Below are positions 9,564-17,413 of a stretch of 64,000 bases of DNA, piece after piece. A program made the position numbers and the translations under genes. The DNA is taken from assembly GCF_018118585.1 (NCBI RefSeq), contig NZ_CP069421.1, forward strand, positions 2,170,001-2,234,000. The letters run 5' to 3'. Under the pieces are notes generated by a model that was given only the letters and a program-made list of their open reading frames with translations, did not search any database and was not told where the DNA came from. Numbering within the stretch: position 1 is the stretch's first letter; every line of letters starts with the position of its first letter. The stretch comes from Aristaeella lactis. Its GTDB lineage: Bacteria > Bacillota > Clostridia > Christensenellales > Aristaeellaceae.

Positions 9564-10721
9564 ATGAGTAGAGCAAAGAAGAGCAAGGCTGTCCCGATCG
9601 TCCTGGTTATCACGATCCTGCTTGCCGTGCTGGCTGTTGTCTGCTTCCTGATTAATCCCCTGGTCATCCAGCCCAAGAAGGATGCCATTGACAAGGCCTA
9701 CGAGGATGCGAAGGCTGCGGTGGAAGAGCATAACAAGCAGATTGATATTGAATACCAGCTGCAGCTTTCCGAAGCGCAGGCCGCGTATAACAACCCCGAG
9801 AACCCTTCCTGGCCGGAAAACGATGATAAGCTGGAATGGGAAGTGCTGGACCTGTCCCAGTACCCGCTCCAGGATCAAAGGGCTGTACACAGCAACCGGC
9901 AGGAGATCATGTATAACGGCATGCTGCTGGTCAACGCGTGGCACTCCCGTCCCACGGATTACAGCGATGCGGGGATTGTCGGCGTAAGCAAGGCTTATAA
10001 GGGCGAAGAAAAGATCCAGGCCAAAGATAACAACGTAACGCTTCACACCAACGCGCTCGCCGCGCTCCACGAAGCCCTCCTGGCTGCCAAGGCGGAAGGC
10101 ATGGAACATTACCTGGTGGAGGAAGGCTACCGCACCATCGAAAGGCAGCAGGAATACTACAACAAGAAGAGGGAGAAGCTCTCTTCCAAGTATTCCGGAG
10201 AAGCCCTCGATGAAGCCACCAAGAAGGAAGTCAACTATCCCGGCACCAGCGAATACAACTCCGGTCTCGCTTTCGAGCTCCGCCTGTATGACAAGAATGA
10301 TCCCGATGTCGGTTCCCCGAAGTATTCCACCACACCTGAAGGCAAGTGGATGAACGAGAACTGCTGGAAGTACGGCCTTGTCTTCCGTTTCCCGCAGAAC
10401 CAGTGGCCCCTGGAAACCTCCACGGACAAGAGCTTTAAAACCGGCGTTTCCGTTCACCTGAACGTCTACCGCTATGTCGGCAAGGGCAACGCCGCCATCA
10501 TGCACTATATGGACTTCACCATGGAAGAGTATATCGAGTACCTCGAGGAGCATCCCCATATTGCCCTGTATGTGGATGACCATCTGCAGTATGAAGTCTA
10601 CCGCCAGATCGTCGGTGATGATGAGGAATTCGATATCCAGCTGAACAGCACAAACAACTGGGAATCCTCCCTGGACAACATGGGCGGGATCATCACAGTC
10701 TTCGACTATACACACGTATGA
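9564..10721 (+). CDS. Membrane-anchored VanY/LdcB-fold protein lacking zinc ligands (likely pseudoenzyme)
   Basis: 385 residues. A single N-terminal membrane segment (about residues 10-32) is followed by an alpha-helical linker and a domain clearly of the peptidase M15B (D-alanyl-D-alanine carboxypeptidase, VanY) type. In the family the zinc ligands lie in SEHxxGxAxD and WHxRYVG. Here the equivalents read SEYNSGLAFEL (near residue 230) and NVYRYVG (near 303): His to Tyr, Asp to Glu and His to Val. All three metal ligands are therefore replaced while the frame is intact. I infer a peptidoglycan-binding or regulatory role rather than carboxypeptidase activity. It overlaps the following SDR gene by ATGA, so the two are translationally coupled. 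Start supported by AGGGTGG upstream. Confidence 0.85.
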   Translation: MSRAKKSKAVPIVLVITILLAVLAVVCFLINPLVIQPKKDAIDKAYEDAKAAVEEHNKQIDIEYQLQLSEAQAAYNNPENPSWPENDDKLEWEVLDLSQYPLQDQRAVHSNRQEIMYNGMLLVNAWHSRPTDYSDAGIVGVSKAYKGEEKIQAKDNNVTLHTNALAALHEALLAAKAEGMEHYLVEEGYRTIERQQEYYNKKREKLSSKYSGEALDEATKKEVNYPGTSEYNSGLAFELRLYDKNDPDVGSPKYSTTPEGKWMNENCWKYGLVFRFPQNQWPLETSTDKSFKTGVSVHLNVYRYVGKGNAAIMHYMDFTMEEYIEYLEEHPHIALYVDDHLQYEVYRQIVGDDEEFDIQLNSTNNWESSLDNMGGIITVFDYTHV

Positions 10722-11440
10722 GCACCATCCTGATCACAGGCGCCTCTCACGGCGTGGGTAAGGCCTTTGCCATTGCCTGCGCGGAGTCCGGGCGCTTCAC
10801 CAAGATCATCCTCAACGGCGGCAGCGACAAGGCTGCCCTGGAGGATACCGCCCGCCGCGTTTCCGCAGCGGGTGATCTTATCTGCATCGCCGACATCGGC
10901 GATGTCAGCGACCTGGCCTATGTGCAGGGCCTGCGGGAACGTTTCGGTCCTGTGGATACCCTGGTCAACAACGCCGGCATCTCCCGCACAGGCCTGCTGA
11001 CGGATATGTCTCCGGAGGAGTGGGACCGGGTGCTGCGGGTCAACGTGACCTCGCTTTACAACACCTGCCATACCTATGTACCGGACATGGTCTCCGCCGG
11101 CGGCGGACGGATCCTGAACGTTTCCTCCGTCTGGGGTCTTTGCGGCGCTTCCTGCGAAGTGGCCTACAGTGCCTCCAAAGGCGCGGTGAACGCCTTCACC
11201 AAAGCCCTGGCAAAAGAACTGGCGCCCTCCCATATCCGGGTGAACGCCATTGCCCTGGGCATCATCGATACGCGGATGAACGCGCACCTTTCAGAAAATG
11301 AAACCGCGGAGATCCGTGACCAGATCCCCGCGGGCTATATCGCTTCTCCGGAAGAGGCGGCACAGGCCATGCTCCGCCTGCTGGAAATGCCGGAATACTT
11401 TAACGGTGAGATCGTCCGTTTCGACGGATGCTGGATATAA
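10718..11440 (+). CDS. Short-chain dehydrogenase/reductase, FabG-like
   Basis: 240-residue Rossmann-fold oxidoreductase, probably NADP(H)-dependent. Visible: TGASHGVGKA cofactor loop at the N-terminus, NNAGIS, catalytic Ser in NVSSVWG, and the YSASK Tyr/Lys pair; GIIDTRM follows in the cofactor lid. It resembles 3-oxoacyl-ACP reductases, but single SDRs outside a fab cluster have varied substrates, so the symbol is left open. Coupled by a 4-bp ATGA overlap to the VanY-like gene. Its 3' end overlaps the convergent DMT transporter by 41 bp. Confidence 0.88.
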   Translation: MSTILITGASHGVGKAFAIACAESGRFTKIILNGGSDKAALEDTARRVSAAGDLICIADIGDVSDLAYVQGLRERFGPVDTLVNNAGISRTGLLTDMSPEEWDRVLRVNVTSLYNTCHTYVPDMVSAGGGRILNVSSVWGLCGASCEVAYSASKGAVNAFTKALAKELAPSHIRVNAIALGIIDTRMNAHLSENETAEIRDQIPAGYIASPEEAAQAMLRLLEMPEYFNGEIVRFDGCWI

Positions 11441-12326
11441 CCGGCGAAAGCTGGGCCAGGATCACCGCGGTAAACATCATAATACATCCGACGGTCTCAC
11501 GGACCGTCATTTTTTCGCCCAAAAGCAGGGCCCCGGTCAGCACCGCGAACACCGCTTCCAGGCACATCAGCAGCGATGCGACAGTGGGGTCCGTATCCCG
11601 CTGGCCCAGCACCTGCAGCGTATAGCCTGCCGCTCCGGACAGGATACCGGTGTAAAGGATGGGAACCAGAGCTTCCCGAATGCCTTCCCCGGTGATCGTT
11701 TCGGTCATCAGGGCGATCAGCATGCTCAGTGCGCCGGTCACCAGGAACTCGTCCCGGGCCAGTTTCACGCTGCTGACCCGCGGCGCGAAATGATCCACGC
11801 ACAGGATCTGGAAGGTAAACGCCACCGCGCATCCCAGCACCAGCAGGTCTCCGCCCTGCAGGGCCAGACTGCCGCCCGCGGGCATGCACAGGAGCCACAG
11901 GGCCACCACAGCGATCGCGACGCCAAGCCAGATGATCTTTCCGGGATTCTTCCGGAACATCAGCCACGCCGCCACCGGCACCAGCACCACATACAGGGCG
12001 GTAATGAACCCCGCTTTTCCGGCGGTCGTGGAAACCAGTCCCATCTGCTGCAGGGACGTGGCGATAAACAGCAGCAGGCCGCAGGCAACGCCGCTGATCC
12101 GCTGCTCTTTGAAATCCGGAGCCTGGTAACCGGGCTCTTTTTTGTTTCTCCGGTCCATCCACAGGGTCACCGGGATCATCACCAGCCAGGCCAGCAGCAT
12201 CCGGATCCCTGTAAAAGTATACGGCCCCATGTGATCCATTCCGACGCGCTGTGCCACAAACGCCGCGCCCCAGATCACGGAGCCGAGAAGCAGCAGTAAA
12301 CTGCCGCGCAAAGACTTACGGTTCAC
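11400..12326 (-). CDS. EamA/DMT-family membrane transporter
   Basis: 308 residues, about ten hydrophobic segments arranged as two EamA repeats, with the N-terminal GSVIWGAAFVAQRVG typical of drug/metabolite exporters. Likely exports a metabolite or amino acid; substrate unknown. The start is GTG at 12326 (GGGAT about ten bases upstream). Its last 41 bases overlap the end of the convergent SDR gene, so no room exists for a terminator between them. Confidence 0.88.
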   Translation of the reverse strand: MNRKSLRGSLLLLLGSVIWGAAFVAQRVGMDHMGPYTFTGIRMLLAWLVMIPVTLWMDRRNKKEPGYQAPDFKEQRISGVACGLLLFIATSLQQMGLVSTTAGKAGFITALYVVLVPVAAWLMFRKNPGKIIWLGVAIAVVALWLLCMPAGGSLALQGGDLLVLGCAVAFTFQILCVDHFAPRVSSVKLARDEFLVTGALSMLIALMTETITGEGIREALVPILYTGILSGAAGYTLQVLGQRDTDPTVASLLMCLEAVFAVLTGALLLGEKMTVRETVGCIMMFTAVILAQLSPVISSIRRNGRSHR

Positions 12327-12339
12327 TTAATCCAATCCC

Positions 12340-12380
12340 TTTATGTTAATTCATAATTCATAATTCACAATTCATAATTG
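12340..12380. repeat. AT-rich 8-bp-period tract
   Basis: Successive ATTCATA/ATTCACA words between two minus-strand genes. One of about twenty such tracts in the window. Confidence 0.7.
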
Positions 12381-12422
12381 TATATGCCCGCATCGATATA
12401 TCAGGACGGCGTTTCTCCCGGT

Positions 12423-12541
12423 GTCATTCTGAGCACAGCGAAGAATCTCCTCCGGGTTCAGATTATGTCCACATACTTGTAGGAAATCAATTCTCTCTAC
12501 CCAACCCAATTCTGAATTCTTAATTCTGAATTCTGAATTAA
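12423..12541. repeat. Composite GTCAT repeat of about 118 bp
   Basis: GTCATTCTGAGC...GAATCTCC, then TTCAGATTATGTC, ATACTTG, CCCAACCCAATTC and an AATTCTGAATTC tract. The same order is found at 23876-23998, and a divergent copy at 25410-25528. The tract ends on the TAA stop of the adjacent deacetylase gene. Confidence 0.8.
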
Positions 12542-13311
12542 TCCTTGTTCCTGTAGTTTTCCTTGTTATACACATACAGCTCATCGCTGGTTTCCGGCGG
12601 ATCAAACCCGAACAGCTCGCTCACCGTCACCATCTCAAAGCCCTTTTCCTGCAGTGCCGGGATCAGTTTTTCCAGGAACAGCGTATCCTTTTTCTTGCTG
12701 TGGAACAGCAGGATGCTGCCGTTCTTCGTCTTTTCCAGCGCCTTATCCAGATCCTTTGTCTCGCTGACTTCCCAGTGAACAATATGTTGGAACCCGTACT
12801 TCCGGATCGCGTTGATAACCTGCTGTTCCTTCAGCTTCTTTCCGTCACCCACGGTACCGTAGGGCGGCCGCAGCCAGCGGATCTCATAGTGGTATCCCAG
12901 GGTCTTGTCCAGCGCTTCCTGGCTCTTGCCCAGGCCGCCGATGATGGACCAGGCATCCCGGTTGCCCATCTTCACATGATAATTGGTATGGGTACCGATC
13001 TCGCAGCCGCTGTCCACCACTTCCTGCCACAGATCCCGGTACTTTTCTTCCAGGCAGCCGGTGTTCACCAGCGGGAAGAACGTCATCGCGATGCCGTACT
13101 CCCGGCACAGCTCCGCATCCCGCTTAATCCATTCCGTCGCGCTTTTATAGCAGTCGTCCACCGTAATGGCGATCTTTTTGCTTTCCCTGTCTCCGTAACG
13201 CAGCACAAAGGTCTTCAGCAGCTCCTCATTTCCCTCCGCTGCCGCGCAGGCCGCAGGCAGCAGCGCGCACAGGCACAGGGCCAGGGCCAGGATTCTTTTC
13301 AGGCTCCTCAT
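12538..13311 (-). CDS. Secreted polysaccharide deacetylase (NodB fold)
   Basis: 257 residues with a Sec signal peptide (about 1-24, hydrophobic run then AAAEG). NodB motifs: ITVDDCYK in place of the usual TFDDG, THTNYH metal-binding histidines, RPPYG, and a C-terminal ILLFHSK. The metal triad Asp-His-His appears intact, so it probably deacetylates cell-wall or exopolysaccharide N-acetyl groups outside the cell. It overlaps the upstream cysE gene by ATGA. The stop TAA is at the edge of an AT-rich repeat. Confidence 0.9.
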   Translation of the reverse strand: MRSLKRILALALCLCALLPAACAAAEGNEELLKTFVLRYGDRESKKIAITVDDCYKSATEWIKRDAELCREYGIAMTFFPLVNTGCLEEKYRDLWQEVVDSGCEIGTHTNYHVKMGNRDAWSIIGGLGKSQEALDKTLGYHYEIRWLRPPYGTVGDGKKLKEQQVINAIRKYGFQHIVHWEVSETKDLDKALEKTKNGSILLFHSKKKDTLFLEKLIPALQEKGFEMVTVSELFGFDPPETSDELYVYNKENYRNKD

Positions 13312-14159
13312 ACTTCTCCCTCCCGGTAGGTAACAATGCTGCCCGGCTCTACAGAGCGGGTCAGCCAGGTATTGCCGCCGATCACGCTGTTATCCCCGAT
13401 GCGGGTATTCCCGCCCAGGATCGTGGCGTTGGCATAGATGACCACGTGGTTCCCGATATCCGGATGCCGCTTGATCTTCTTCACCGGATTGCCGTTGGCG
13501 TCCAGTTCAAAGCTCTTTGCGCCCAGGGTTACGCCCTGATACAGCTTCACATGGTGTCCGATGGTGGTGGTTTCACCGATGACAATACCTGTGCCGTGGT
13601 CAATGAAGAAATACTGCCCGACCGTGGCGCCGGGATGGATATCGATTCCCGTGCGCTCATGGGCGTACTCCGTCATGATCCGGGGGATCAGCGGCGCGTC
13701 CAGCACATACAGCTCATGGGCAATGCGGAAAATGGAGATCGCCCGGAAACCCGGATAGGTGACCATCACCTCTTCCCGGCTCCCCGCGGCGGGGTCTCCC
13801 TCATACAGGGCTTCCACATCCAGCAGCAGCAGACGCTTGACTTCCGGCAGCCGCGCGGAAAACTTTTCGCAGATTCTGTCCGCCTCAGCCATGGGGTCTC
13901 CCTCCAGGCCGTTGCGGAAACGCAGGGCCGCCGTCAGCTGGTCCCTCAGGCGGTACAGGGCGCGGCTCAGCAGCGTTTCATCCGCCATATCCGGATATTC
14001 CCGCCGGAAGGCCATGGGAAACAGCAGGGCCTGCAGCTCATGGATCACCTTGACGATCTCCTGCCGGTCCGGCGGCGGACAGGCATGAGCGTTGCAGTGG
14101 ATCTGTTCCACCGTAATCTGTGTCAGCTCTTTGACCGTCTTCCTGATTACTTCCTTCAT
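13308..14159 (-). CDS. cysE: Serine O-acetyltransferase
   Basis: Transfers acetyl from acetyl-CoA to L-serine, the first step of cysteine synthesis. 283 residues from ATG 14159 (GGAGGGG before it). An N-terminal helical domain is followed by left-handed beta-helix hexapeptide repeats with the family signature IDIHPGATVG, FIDHGTGIVIGETT and VKLYQGVTLGAKS. Length and an extended N-terminus fit the EpsC-like serine acetyltransferases. The downstream deacetylase overlaps its stop codon by ATGA, an odd pairing that suggests co-transcription by chance or an envelope-linked role. Confidence 0.93.
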   Translation of the reverse strand: MKEVIRKTVKELTQITVEQIHCNAHACPPPDRQEIVKVIHELQALLFPMAFRREYPDMADETLLSRALYRLRDQLTAALRFRNGLEGDPMAEADRICEKFSARLPEVKRLLLLDVEALYEGDPAAGSREEVMVTYPGFRAISIFRIAHELYVLDAPLIPRIMTEYAHERTGIDIHPGATVGQYFFIDHGTGIVIGETTTIGHHVKLYQGVTLGAKSFELDANGNPVKKIKRHPDIGNHVVIYANATILGGNTRIGDNSVIGGNTWLTRSVEPGSIVTYREGEV

Positions 14160-14174
14160 GCTGTCCCCTCCGGA

Positions 14175-14383
14175 AATGAATAATTCATGATTCACAATTC
14201 ATAATTCATAATGATAATGGCTCGGCCCCATCCCTGAAATACATATGGGCCAAGGACATTCACAACAAATTATTATACCTTTTTATACAATATATCCGCA
14301 AGTTTTTTACTGTTCTTTTACTAATCTCATTCATCAAGCTTTTCAGGTATATATAATTATGAATTATGAATTGTGAATTAACT
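14175..14383. repeat. AT-rich periodic tracts between cysE and the next gene
   Basis: Two tracts of ATTCATA/ATTATGA words (about 14175-14215 and 14350-14383) flank a short AT-rich segment without a gene. Confidence 0.65.
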
Positions 14384-14390
14384 ATACTTT

Positions 14391-14828
14391 TCATTCATCC
14401 ACAAGACGCCACTGGCTTTTCCCCCTGGCGCCGTATACCCAGTATTCCATGATAATGTATTTCTCAACACCGTCTTCCCGGACTTCACTTTGCCTTGGTT
14501 CCTTCAGATTATCATAGCAATAGTGACCCATATCATCCAGCACGTCAAAAGGGCAGACATTCACACCCTCCAGCTGCTCATGTGAATTGTGCTCTTTCAG
14601 GTATTCCCGGAATTCGTCCAGTCCCTGTTCATAGCGGACCACTTTCTCCACAACGCAATGATTCCAGCAGATATCGTTAGCCACGATCCTCGTTCCCAGG
14701 AAACCCGTTGCCCCTTCCGGCAGCTGAAGCCAGTCCAGTTTTGTCCGATAATAACCCCGGACAAGAACCAGGATCGCGATAATCAATAAGACAATCACAC
14801 CCCGCCTGAAGTCTTTATCAGCTTTCAT
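14391..14828 (-). CDS. Small membrane-anchored protein of unknown function
   Basis: 145 residues from ATG 14828 (GGGAGGAG upstream). One membrane segment near the N-terminus (about residues 9-28, VIVLLIIAILVLVRGYY), then a soluble part of about 115 residues that should face outside. Three cysteines (WNHC, VCPF, YCYD) are present in the soluble part. I recognise no family. It sits alone between AT-rich tracts. Confidence 0.7.
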   Translation of the reverse strand: MKADKDFRRGVIVLLIIAILVLVRGYYRTKLDWLQLPEGATGFLGTRIVANDICWNHCVVEKVVRYEQGLDEFREYLKEHNSHEQLEGVNVCPFDVLDDMGHYCYDNLKEPRQSEVREDGVEKYIIMEYWVYGARGKSQWRLVDE

Positions 14829-14919
14829 TTTCTCCTCCCTTTCTGCTCCCATGATTCATTATATTTTACGCTTTCCGGCACGTTTTTCTTCCCCGCTGCT
14901 CATTCGGTGCGCCGAAAGA

Positions 14920-14948
14920 TTGACATCCCCTTGTCCGCTGTATACAAT
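14920..14948 (+). promoter_or_regulatory. Sigma-A promoter for the following deacetylase
   Basis: TTGACA (14920-14925), 17-bp spacer, TACAAT (14943-14948). The leader of about 70 bp contains an AT-rich repeat tract. Confidence 0.8.
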
Positions 14949-15020
14949 GCTTGTACGTACAGCAGGACGCACATGAATCATTATGAATTATGAATTCATA
15001 AAACAGGGAGGTTTTTTACC

Positions 15021-15647
15021 ATGCCCATGATCGCCCTTACCTTTGACGATGGCCCGAACACCGTCATCACACCCCGGGTGCTGGATATCCTGGAAGAAAA
15101 CGGCGCCGTGGGCACCTTCTTCCTCATTGCGCAGAACATCAACCCGGAATCCGCGGAGATGGTCCGCCGGGCCGTATCCCTGGGCTGCGATATCGAAAAC
15201 CATTCCGTCACCCACAGCTTCATGGATGAGATGACCCCGGAAACCATCCGGGAAGAGGTGAAAACCTGCTCGGAGAAGATCACGGCCATCACCGGCCGGG
15301 CTCCGCAGTTCTTCCGTCCGCCCTTCATCCGGGTCAGCCGGGAAATGTATGACAACATTGACCTCACCTTCATCTGCGGCGCCGGCTGCGAGGATTGGGT
15401 TCCCGAGGTCACCGCGGAGCAGAGGACAGAGCGGGTCCTGGCCAACGCCGAGGACGGCCAGATCGTTCTCCTCCACGATATGGAATGGAACGTAAACACC
15501 GTGGAAGCGCTGAAGACCATCGTTCCGGAGCTGAAGAGGCGCGGATACCGTTTCGTCACCTGCGCGCAGCTCTTTGCCGAAGCGGGCGTCACCCCCGTTC
15601 ACGGCCGTCTCTACTCCAACGTTTACCAGACCGTGGACAAACCCTGA
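15021..15647 (+). CDS. Polysaccharide deacetylase family protein without signal peptide
   Basis: 208 residues. All NodB motifs are present: TFDDGP at residues 7-12, HSVTH, RPPF, and a C-terminal LLHDME. Unlike the paralogue at 12.5-13.3 kb there is no signal peptide or membrane segment; the protein starts directly with the catalytic strand. A cytoplasmic deacetylase of a small N-acetylated compound is therefore possible. GGGAGG precedes the start and a consensus promoter lies upstream. Confidence 0.88.
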   Translation: MPMIALTFDDGPNTVITPRVLDILEENGAVGTFFLIAQNINPESAEMVRRAVSLGCDIENHSVTHSFMDEMTPETIREEVKTCSEKITAITGRAPQFFRPPFIRVSREMYDNIDLTFICGAGCEDWVPEVTAEQRTERVLANAEDGQIVLLHDMEWNVNTVEALKTIVPELKRRGYRFVTCAQLFAEAGVTPVHGRLYSNVYQTVDKP

Positions 15648-15699
15648 TAAGCATTCTTTCAGAATGCTTTACTGAAAACCAGATCCTTCGACTGCGCTC

Positions 15700-16005
15700 G
15701 CTACGCTCGTCCCACTTCGTGGCCCGGGGCTGATACCCGCAACTTCAATCATCGCGACTGTCTCTCAGACAGTTCGCTCGTTTCAGTTGACCTCAGAACC
15801 GATGAGATTTCCTCCACTGGAGGTCATCGGTTCTTCGCCCCGTTCTCCACTGAAATAGAATCCGCAACCTCAATCGTCGCGACTGTCCCCCAGACAGCTC
15901 GCTCGTTTCGGTTGACCTCAGCTCTGATGATATATCTGCCACTGGCAGTCCTCAGAGCTTCGCCCACTGGCTCTTTCTCCGGGCGTTCCGAACCCCAGGA
16001 TGACA
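15700..16005 (-). repeat. Structured hairpin module, minus orientation
   Basis: Gene-free. It holds two copies, in reverse orientation, of the nested hairpin also found at 22.2-22.45 kb and 53.1 kb. The outer stems differ (GAACCGATGA versus AGCTCTGATGA, each with its matching partner arm) and so do the inner stems (CCTCC/GGAGG versus TGCC/GGCA), while the loop ACT and framework stay the same. GCAACYTCAATC...CGCGACTGTC end motifs occur twice. Confidence 0.8.
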
Positions 16006-16036
16006 TTTTACAAGGAAAATGAATAATGATGGATAA

Positions 16037-16068
16037 AACAGCTTCCGGTTCCGGAAGCTGTTTTTACC
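16037..16068. terminator. Convergent terminator
   Basis: Stem AAACAGCTTCCGG with its complement, very short loop, then TTTTTACC on the plus strand and a T-run also on the minus strand. It lies between the plus-strand deacetylase and the minus-strand chromate transporter genes and could serve both. Confidence 0.75.
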
Positions 16069-16069
16069 T

Positions 16070-16110
16070 GAATTTTTAAGTTTTAAGTTTTAAGTATTCA
16101 TTATTCATTA
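16070..16110. repeat. AT-rich periodic tract
   Basis: TTTTAAG words repeated three times, then ATTCATT words. It lies just beyond the chromate transporter stop. Confidence 0.65.
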
Positions 16111-16122
16111 GGCATCATGATC

Positions 16123-16686
16123 TCAGAAGATCAAGATGCCAGATATTGCCGATATCCCGATCAGCAGTATCGGCGATATTCCCTTCTTCAGCGCCTTGAT
16201 CTTCCGGGAACCGAAATAGATCACCGCCAGCACCGCTGCCAGCGCCGGAGCCCGCCAGTCCCCTGTTCCCGTAACCACGGGCTGGATCGCGTTCTTATAG
16301 AGCATCTGAACGCCAACCGCCGTGATCACGCCGATCACGCAGCTCTGCAGGCCCTTCATGACCGCCTGGACATACTTATTGTTCAGCGTATGCCGCAGCA
16401 CAGCCATCACCAGCAGGATGATCACAAAAGCCGGCAGGATGGAGGCCAGCGTCGCGATGGCTGCCCCGGGAATCCCCGCCTGGCTGCTGCCCACATAGGT
16501 CGCCAGGTTCACCATAATAGGGCCGGGCGTGCTCTCACTGACCGCGATCATATCCGTCAGCATTTCCTCGCTCACCCAGCCGTAGGAAAGCACCACGTCC
16601 CGGATCAGCGGAATCGCGGCGTACGCGCCGCCGAAGGAGAAGCAGCCCACCTTCAGGAAGCCGATCAGCAGTTCCAGATAGATCAT
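16123..16686 (-). CDS. Chromate transporter, second half-size subunit
   Basis: 187 residues, about six membrane segments; one ChrA (CHR) domain with the conserved FGGAYAAIPLI N-terminus and ESTPGPIMVNLATYVG. With the preceding gene it forms the split, two-gene type of CHR transporter, in which two half-size proteins of opposite topology probably associate. True substrate in anaerobes may not be chromate. The start codon overlaps the preceding stop by ATGA. Confidence 0.9.
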   Translation of the reverse strand: MIYLELLIGFLKVGCFSFGGAYAAIPLIRDVVLSYGWVSEEMLTDMIAVSESTPGPIMVNLATYVGSSQAGIPGAAIATLASILPAFVIILLVMAVLRHTLNNKYVQAVMKGLQSCVIGVITAVGVQMLYKNAIQPVVTGTGDWRAPALAAVLAVIYFGSRKIKALKKGISPILLIGISAISGILIF

Positions 16687-17255
16687 TGCTGATCACCTTC
16701 CTTCCTTTTCAGCGTATCCTGCACCAGGAACACCGCCAGGCTGACCGCCGCCGCGCAGAGCAGCAGGACAATGGTGGAAAGGTTCCAGCCCAAAAAGCCG
16801 GCCAGCAGCATCGCGGCCAGCGCGGCGATCATCAGCACGATCCGCAGCGGCTCTTTCGGCATCTTCCGTGCCATTTTGATACCCACATCCAGGATCAGCA
16901 GGCCCACGGCCACCCGGATGCCCTTGAACGCGCTGGCCACCCAGGCAATCTCAAGGAACCGTTCCAGGAACATGGAGATCGCCCAGATGATAATGAAGGA
17001 CGGCAGCACAACACCCAGCGTGGCCGCGATCGATCCCCATATGCCTTTCTGCTTGTAGCCCACAAAGGTCGCGCAGTTGATGGCCACCGGTCCCGGCGTG
17101 CTTTCCGCGATCACCGTTACGTTCACCAGATCCTCATGGGTAATCCACTTCTTCTGTTCCACGCAGATGTTCTCGATCACGGAGATCATCGCGTATCCCC
17201 CGCCGAAGGTGAATGCCCCGATCCTGAAAAAAGTCAGGAATAAGGTCCACAGCAT
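16683..17255 (-). CDS. Chromate transporter, first half-size subunit
   Basis: 190 residues, one CHR domain with FGGGYAMISVIE and ESTPGPVAINCATFVG motifs and six or so hydrophobic segments. First gene of a coupled pair (ATGA overlap). GGGAGAG precedes the ATG, and TATAAT lies about 45 bp upstream on the minus strand. Confidence 0.9.
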   Translation of the reverse strand: MLWTLFLTFFRIGAFTFGGGYAMISVIENICVEQKKWITHEDLVNVTVIAESTPGPVAINCATFVGYKQKGIWGSIAATLGVVLPSFIIIWAISMFLERFLEIAWVASAFKGIRVAVGLLILDVGIKMARKMPKEPLRIVLMIAALAAMLLAGFLGWNLSTIVLLLCAAAVSLAVFLVQDTLKRKEGDQQ

Positions 17256-17339
17256 ACTTTTCTCTCCCGTAAGTCAAAGTACAGAAACACTTCTGTGATT
17301 ATATCATTATTCATCCCGAAAGGAAACGGCACACATGGA

Positions 17340-17369
17340 TTGGATGATTTTCCTTTTCTGTGATATGAT
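17340..17369 (+). promoter_or_regulatory. Probable promoter of the MATE gene
   Basis: TTGGAT (17340-17345), 18-bp spacer, TATGAT (17364-17369), 45 bp before the TTG start. Confidence 0.55.
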
Positions 17370-17413
17370 TGCTGATACAATCCCGGCAGGGGGACAGCCC
17401 CGGAGGTGATCAC

